Shown here: positions 6,178 to 9,567 of the stretch, piece after piece | How positions within the stretch are numbered: position 1 is the first letter of the stretch | Layout: every line of letters starts with the position of its first letter | Source of the DNA: T1Sed10-7 sp040904745 | GTDB lineage: Bacteria; Actinomycetota; Nitriliruptoria; Nitriliruptorales; Nitriliruptoraceae | Length of the DNA: 9,567 nt | Assembly (NCBI GenBank): GCA_040904745.1 | Contig: JBBDSW010000050.1 | Coordinates: 1-9,567 of the forward strand | Direction: 5' to 3' | The notes under the pieces: model-generated | What the model saw: only the letters and a program-made list of their open reading frames with translations | Told to the model about the DNA's origin: nothing | The model's database searches: none | Position numbers and translations under genes: made by a program

Positions 6178-7898
6178 GGCCGGACCTCCCACGGCAGGGC
6201 CCCCCACCGCGCGGCACGCCGTGTGGCTGCCAGACGGGCGGACGACGAGGTGGCGAACGGCGACGAGGTGGCGGACGGCGCCGGCGAGGTGGCAGACGGC
6301 GGCCGCGCCGCCAACTCGGCCAGCACCGTGGGAAGCGCGGCCAGCAGATCCGTGGCCGTGGCGCGGTCCGCACGGCTCGTCCCGGCCAGGACCCCCGCGG
6401 CGGCATGCCACCACACGGCCTGGGCGACCGCGAGCGGCACGTCGTCAGCGTGCGCGATCGCCGCGGCGACCACCCCCGCGAGCACATCGCCGGTGCCGCC
6501 GGAGCCGAGCGACGGTCCAGCGATCGGACACACCCACACCCGCCCGTCCGGGGCGGCGACCAGCGTCCCCGGCCCCTTGGCGACGATCGTGGCCTGCAGC
6601 TCATGCGCCAGCTCCGGCACCCGTTCGACCCGACAGGCCCACGCGGCCGGGCCGTCCTCTCCCCCACCGATGCGTGCCAGCTCGCGTTCGTGCGGGGTCA
6701 GGACCAGCTCCCCGTCATGATCGGCGAGCGTGCGCGGGTCGTCGCGGTGCACGTTGAGCGCGTCGGCATCGAGCACCAACCGTCGGGCGCGGTGACGGAG
6801 CGAGGCCACCACCTCGCCCGCTCCCGACCCGTGACCGAGCCCCGGCCCCGCGACGACCACGTCCATGGCCTCGAGCGCCGGCAGCGCATGCACGGCGTCG
6901 GCGTGGACCCCGCCGTGCTCGTCGCTCGGTAGGCCACGCACCATCACGCCCGGATCGAGCCGCGCGGCGACCTCGCCACGCACGGGGTCGGGGGTGGCGA
7001 CCGTGACCAGCCCGGCGCCCGCCCGCAGCGCCCCCGCGCCGGTCAGCGCTGCGGCGCCGGCGGTCCCCGCGGCACCCGCGACGGCGAGCACGACCCCGCG
7101 GGCCCGCTTCTCCGCCTCCGGGAGCAACGGCGGTGGTGCGGCACCGGCCGGGGTCAGCGCGGACCACCTCGACGTCGCTTCCGCGAAGCGGTCGTAGGCC
7201 TCACCCAGCCGGCCGAGCAGCACCCGTCCCGCATGCGCCGCACCCGGGTGCAGGAGCAGGCCGCGCTTGAGCGCCCCGAAGGTCACGGTGATATCGGCCA
7301 TGACGGCACCCGCAGCGACGCTGCCGTCGTCGGCGGCGACCCCGGACGGGATGTCGCAGGCGACCACCGTCGTGCCATGCGCGTGGGCGCGGACCAGGGC
7401 CGCAGCCGCCTCGCCGGCCGCTCCCCGGGGGGCGCCACGGGCCCCGGTGCCGAGCAGGCAGTCGACCGCCACCTCGGTCCGCGACAGCAGGACGTCGAGG
7501 TGGTCGGTGCCCGCCACCGTCCGGCCACCGGCGGCCAGCCAGGCGGCACGGTTGGCGGCCGCCTCGTCGGAGGCGGGCGTGTCGATCCCCTCCACCGCGA
7601 CGACGGTGCACCGGGCCCCGTACTCCCGGGTGAGGCGACGGGCCGCGACCCAGCCATCCCCTCCGTTGTTGCCCTTGCCGACCAGGAGCAGCACCTCCAG
7701 CCCAGAGCCGCGGCCCCCGGCGGCCGCGATCACCCCGCGGGCGAGGTGCCCGCCGGCGCGCTCCATCAACCCGTGCCAGGTCGCTCCCCCGGCGACCGCG
7801 GCCTCGTCGCCGGCTCCGGCCTGCGCGGCGTCGAGCAGCGGCAAGGCGCCCGGCAAGGACGCCGGCAGCGGGAGAGCACCCTGCGCTGCGTCGGTCAC
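6174..7898 (-). CDS. nnr: Bifunctional NAD(P)H-hydrate epimerase / ADP-dependent NAD(P)H-hydrate dehydratase
   Basis: The 574-residue fusion repairs hydrated NADH and NADPH: the N-terminal NnrE (YjeF_N) domain epimerises R- to S-NAD(P)HX and the C-terminal NnrD domain dehydrates the S form using ADP. NnrE shows VGKGNNGGDGWVAARRL (about 74-89), VDCLLGTGARG (145-155) and CDIPSG (181-186). NnrD shows AGPGLGHG (350-357), LDADALN (376-382), LTPHE (400-404), KGPGT (441-445) and the nucleotide motif GSGGTGDVLAG (465-475). I start at the GTG at 7898 because GGAGGA (plus strand 7903-7908) lies 4 bases before it; longer in-frame starts would add an unrelated Gly/Pro-rich leader. The C-terminal tail of about 40 residues is Ala/Ser/Pro-rich and encoded by a short tandem repeat. 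Confidence 0.95.
   Translation of the reverse strand: MTDAAQGALPLPASLPGALPLLDAAQAGAGDEAAVAGGATWHGLMERAGGHLARGVIAAAGGRGSGLEVLLLVGKGNNGGDGWVAARRLTREYGARCTVVAVEGIDTPASDEAAANRAAWLAAGGRTVAGTDHLDVLLSRTEVAVDCLLGTGARGAPRGAAGEAAAALVRAHAHGTTVVACDIPSGVAADDGSVAAGAVMADITVTFGALKRGLLLHPGAAHAGRVLLGRLGEAYDRFAEATSRWSALTPAGAAPPPLLPEAEKRARGVVLAVAGAAGTAGAAALTGAGALRAGAGLVTVATPDPVRGEVAARLDPGVMVRGLPSDEHGGVHADAVHALPALEAMDVVVAGPGLGHGSGAGEVVASLRHRARRLVLDADALNVHRDDPRTLADHDGELVLTPHERELARIGGGEDGPAAWACRVERVPELAHELQATIVAKGPGTLVAAPDGRVWVCPIAGPSLGSGGTGDVLAGVVAAAIAHADDVPLAVAQAVWWHAAAGVLAGTSRADRATATDLLAALPTVLAELAARPPSATSPAPSATSSPFATSSSARLAATRRAARWGALPWEVRP
6243..6299 (-). repeat. Short tandem repeat encoding the NnrD C-terminal tail
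   Basis: Three units share the core gaggtggc..acgg: 6243-6260 and 6261-6278 (18 bases each, differing by one base) and 6279-6299 (21 bases). On the minus strand they encode PSATSPAPSATSSPFATSS, a low-complexity tail beyond the NnrD fold. All unit lengths are multiples of three, so the frame is kept. Confidence 0.8.
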
Positions 7899-8009
7899 CG
7901 GCTCCTCCAGGCTGGTCGGCACCGGCAGGCTACTTGCCGGGGACCCTCCGGCGCCCCCACCGCCGTCCATGCGGACGTCCGGTGACTCCCCTGGCCACGA
8001 TGCGAGAAG

Positions 8010-8025
8010 CCGGGCTGAAGCCCGG
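8010..8025 (-). terminator. Candidate terminator hairpin between the toxin gene and nnr
   Basis: CCGGGC and GCCCGG pair perfectly around a TGAA loop (TTCA on the minus strand). It sits just downstream of the mobile-looking module and the repeated glmS-end sequence, in the 262-base gap before nnr. No T tract follows. It could be the original terminator of glmS, now separated from it by the module. Confidence 0.4.
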
Positions 8026-8036
8026 TTCCTGTCGCC

Positions 8037-8056
8037 GCCGCACTCACTCCACGGTG
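8037..8056. repeat. Copy 1 of the glmS 3'-end direct repeat
   Basis: GCCGCACTCACTCCACGGTG, 20 bases, is identical to the end of glmS (9193-9212) and abuts copy 2 with no spacer. On the minus strand it reads as the last glmS codons and stop plus 7 downstream bases, but no glmS frame precedes it here. Confidence 0.95.
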
Positions 8057-8077
8057 GCCGCACTCACTCCACGGTGA
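8057..8077. repeat. Copy 2 of the glmS 3'-end direct repeat
   Basis: This is the same 20 bases plus one further matching A (21 of 21 with 9193-9213). Its right half runs into the left inverted repeat, so 8057-8086 forms a hairpin GCCGCACTCAC / GTGAGTTCGGC around TCCACG with one mismatch. Confidence 0.95.
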
Positions 8078-8104
8078 GTTCGGCAGCGGATGTTGTTCGA
8101 TGCG
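8074..8104 (+). repeat. Left inverted repeat of the toxin-antitoxin cassette
   Basis: The plus strand from 8074 (gtgagttcggcagcggatgt and on to 8104) matches the reverse complement of 9173-9203 at 28 of 31 positions; the mismatches are at the 7th, 17th and 25th bases. TCCACG (8068-8073) lies immediately outside it. Confidence 0.88.
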
Positions 8105-8160
8105 CCATCGGGCATGCATCTGCCTGCTCGAGCGGTCACCACCCGACGTCGCCCGGCAGC

Positions 8161-8613
8161 TCAGCGACCAGGTGGGCCCTGCTGCTGACACCAGTCCACC
8201 CAGGCATCCATCGCCTCCTGGGGAGTCAGCGCAGCGATCTCGGCGTCAGACAGACCCACCTGGACGGCCAGCTGCACGGCGAGCCAGTCCTCGAGTTGGT
8301 GGGCTGGTTCCACCGCCTGTTCAGGTTCGGGGTCCGCGCTGTCACGACGTGGTGGGATGCCCTTGTCGACCGCGCGCCAGAACTCGTCCTCGCTGACCTG
8401 AAGCTGGCGCTTGAAGATGTCGTTGACCAGCTTGGGATCGCCGATCTCGGTGTTGCCGTGCGAAACCTTGGTGCGCAGCATGTTGCCGTCTGGCAGTCGC
8501 TTGACGTAGTGATCGTGGTCCCGCTGCTTCGAGCGCCGCCTCTTGACGGTGAGCTCCCAACCGCCGTCGACCTCGACGAAGCGTCGCAGGTCTCTCCCGT
8601 TCGGGTGCCTCAC
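8161..8613 (-). CDS. HicA-like toxin (putative translational repressor) with C-terminal extension
   Basis: The GTG at 8613 overlaps the antitoxin stop (GTGA) and gives 150 residues. The N-terminal part, GRDLRRFVEVDGGWEL (6-21), then HDHYVKRLPDGNMLRTKVSHG (33-53) with His52, and QLQVSEDEFWRAVDKG (70-85) resemble the small HicA-type mRNA-interferase fold described in databases as a cytotoxic translational repressor of toxin-antitoxin stability. A Pro/Glu-rich linker (86-105) leads to a helical tail, GLSDAEIAALTPQEAMDAWVDW. I recall related actinobacterial proteins with the same tail, so it is probably family-typical. A nuclease activity is inferred by likeness to HicA and has not been shown here. 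An in-frame ATG at 8694 lies inside the antitoxin gene and is unlikely to be used. Confidence 0.72.
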   Translation of the reverse strand: MRHPNGRDLRRFVEVDGGWELTVKRRRSKQRDHDHYVKRLPDGNMLRTKVSHGNTEIGDPKLVNDIFKRQLQVSEDEFWRAVDKGIPPRRDSADPEPEQAVEPAHQLEDWLAVQLAVQVGLSDAEIAALTPQEAMDAWVDWCQQQGPPGR

Positions 8614-9044
8614 GCGGGGACGGCAGGGGCCGGGAACAGCATCTGCCGCAGCTCGTCTGGGTCCCTGGCGAGTTGGACGCGTCGTACCCACCATGCGCGG
8701 CTCTGGTGGTTGGGGGCGTCGTGCAGGATCGCTTCCCAGTCCTCGACGTAGTCATCGACCTCGTCGAGCAGGTCCTGGACCGCTTCGGCGATGGAGGCCC
8801 CACGGCCGTAGATGTCGAGTTCGTTGAGCCACACGGACACCGTGCCGTCCTCAGCGCGGCTCATCTTGGTCGAGAACGGCGCCTTCTCACTGAGCAGTTC
8901 AAGGAGTTCGTTTCGCCCCGTCAGGGCGATGGCCGGCGACTTGCGGCGCTCGACAACGCGGGCGCCGTGACCGCGTTCGAGTTCATCGAACAGGCCACTC
9001 AGCCCCGACTTCGCCTGGGTGAACCCCACGTACGCCGCTTCCAC
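8610..9044 (-). CDS. Antitoxin with Phd/YefM-like N-terminus and HicB-like C-terminus
   Basis: The GTG at 9044 has AGGAGG (plus strand 9050-9055) 5 bases upstream and gives 144 residues. An ATG at 9122 lies upstream of the predicted promoter and is rejected. Residues 6-50 (VGFTQAKSGLSGLFDELERGHGARVVERRKSPAIAL) resemble the Phd/YefM antitoxin DNA-binding and dimerisation fold. Residues 56-105 (PFSTKMSRAEDGTVSVWLNELDIYGRGASIAEAVQDLLDEVDDYVEDW) resemble the partial RNase-H fold of HicB, which binds and neutralises HicA. The rest (APNHQSRAWWVRRVQLARDPDELRQMLF) is helical. The gene comes before the toxin and overlaps it, as expected for antitoxin-first modules that repress their own promoter. The inverted repeat just upstream of its ribosome site is a likely operator. 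Confidence 0.75.
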   Translation of the reverse strand: MEAAYVGFTQAKSGLSGLFDELERGHGARVVERRKSPAIALTGRNELLELLSEKAPFSTKMSRAEDGTVSVWLNELDIYGRGASIAEAVQDLLDEVDDYVEDWEAILHDAPNHQSRAWWVRRVQLARDPDELRQMLFPAPAVPA

Positions 9045-9064
9045 GGCCGCCTCCTGAACATGAC

Positions 9065-9089
9065 CACTCTGACCACTCTGGTCAGAGTG
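9065..9089 (-). promoter_or_regulatory. Likely operator of the toxin-antitoxin module
   Basis: CACTCTGACC and GGTCAGAGTG form a perfect 10-bp inverted repeat around ACTCT, and TGACCACTCT also occurs twice in direct order (9061-9070 and 9070-9079). The site overlaps the predicted -10 box and lies 10 bases upstream of the AGGAGG, the position expected for autorepression by the antitoxin or the complex. Confidence 0.65.
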
Positions 9090-9114
9090 TACAGTGCAGA
9101 GGTTGGCTGTTGAA
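9086..9114 (-). promoter_or_regulatory. Predicted promoter of the toxin-antitoxin module
   Basis: On the minus strand TTCAAC (plus 9109-9114) is followed after 17 bases by TACACT (plus 9086-9091), a fair sigma-A-type -35/-10 pair. The -10 overlaps the operator palindrome. A second inverted repeat, GAAGCACG/CGTGCTTC (9112-9119 and 9158-9165), flanks the upstream side. Confidence 0.5.
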
Positions 9115-9172
9115 GCACGCAACCGCCCGGCCTCGGCGTATGGACGCGGCTCGCGACCGTGCTTCCTTTGTC

Positions 9173-9199
9173 CGCATCAAACAACACCCGCTGCCGCAC

Positions 9200-9203
<4 letters not shown>
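9173..9203 (-). repeat. Right inverted repeat of the toxin-antitoxin cassette, overlapping the glmS stop
   Basis: This is the reverse complement of 8074-8104 at 28 of 31 positions. Its outer bases on the minus strand, GTGAG, contain the last G of the final glmS glutamate codon and the TGA stop (9202-9200). TCCACG (9204-9209) lies immediately outside it, inside glmS. Confidence 0.88.

Positions 9204-9567
<364 letters not shown>

Noticed and set aside
4567..6414. A 615-codon minus-strand frame spanning alr, the N gap and part of the hydrolase region
   Set aside because: It only stays open because N codons are read through. The racemase part is real, but the part beyond the gap is out of frame with the hydrolase and is Arg/Gly/Pro-rich noise.
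4759..6720. A 653-codon plus-strand frame opposite alr and nnr
   Set aside because: It has shadow composition (Arg, Gly, His, Asp), crosses the N gap, has no recognisable domain, and lies opposite well-conserved genes.
8037..8077. Start of a CRISPR array
   Set aside because: The repeats are 20 bp, directly adjacent with no spacers, and match the glmS terminus; no cas gene is present.
7267..8751. A 494-codon plus-strand frame opposite nnr and the toxin
   Set aside because: It is a high-GC antisense shadow with no domain, opposite conserved NnrE motifs and the toxin gene.
9045..9122. Longer antitoxin start at the ATG at 9122
   Set aside because: It would lie upstream of the predicted promoter and operator, has no ribosome binding site, and adds residues unlike the family; the GTG at 9044 has an ideal AGGAGG.

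Overview
The window is a very GC-rich stretch with actinobacterial gene content and order, probably from a draft genome or metagenome bin: three runs of exactly 100 N (1568-1667, 3011-3110, 5006-5105) look like scaffold placeholders. Every gene I can support is on the minus strand, so transcription runs from right to left. I cannot name the genus. The start choices (GTG/ATG with AGGAGG-type ribosome binding sites, and TGATG or GTGA overlaps) show tightly coupled operons.

Right to left: the 3' end of glmS (9200-9567); a two-gene toxin-antitoxin module (antitoxin 8610-9044, toxin 8161-8613) with its own promoter and operator; a fused NAD(P)HX epimerase/dehydratase (6174-7898); alanine racemase alr (5106-6177, 3' end lost in a gap); an alpha/beta hydrolase with an N-terminal membrane segment (3819-4949); a P1-family (DmpA-like) peptidase split by a gap (2717-3819); a 358-base noncoding stretch rich in hairpins; a divergent family-4 uracil-DNA glycosylase (1702-2358); the C-terminal end of tsaE (1376-1567); tsaB (663-1376); rimI (64-666); and the first codons of tsaD (1-62). 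TsaE, TsaB and TsaD together make the t6A37 tRNA modification, and RimI acetylates ribosomal protein S18. GlmS and Alr both feed peptidoglycan synthesis (glucosamine-6-phosphate and D-alanine), and the NnrE/NnrD fusion repairs damaged nicotinamide cofactors.

The most interesting structure is the toxin-antitoxin module. It occupies a segment (8074-9203, 1130 bp) bounded by 31-bp imperfect inverted repeats (28 of 31 identical), and these abut an identical 6-bp sequence, TCCACG, on both outer sides. The right inverted repeat overlaps the last codon and stop codon of glmS. A 20-bp sequence covering the glmS 3' end occurs once at glmS and twice in tandem at the far side of the module. This looks like a small non-autonomous mobile cassette that landed in the glmS stop codon and rebuilt it. 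Neither a transposase nor an integrase is present.

Two of the three assembly gaps sit directly against tandem repeats (27-bp period at 3111-3153, 21-bp period at 4968-5005), so the missing sequence there is probably repetitive and its true length unknown.
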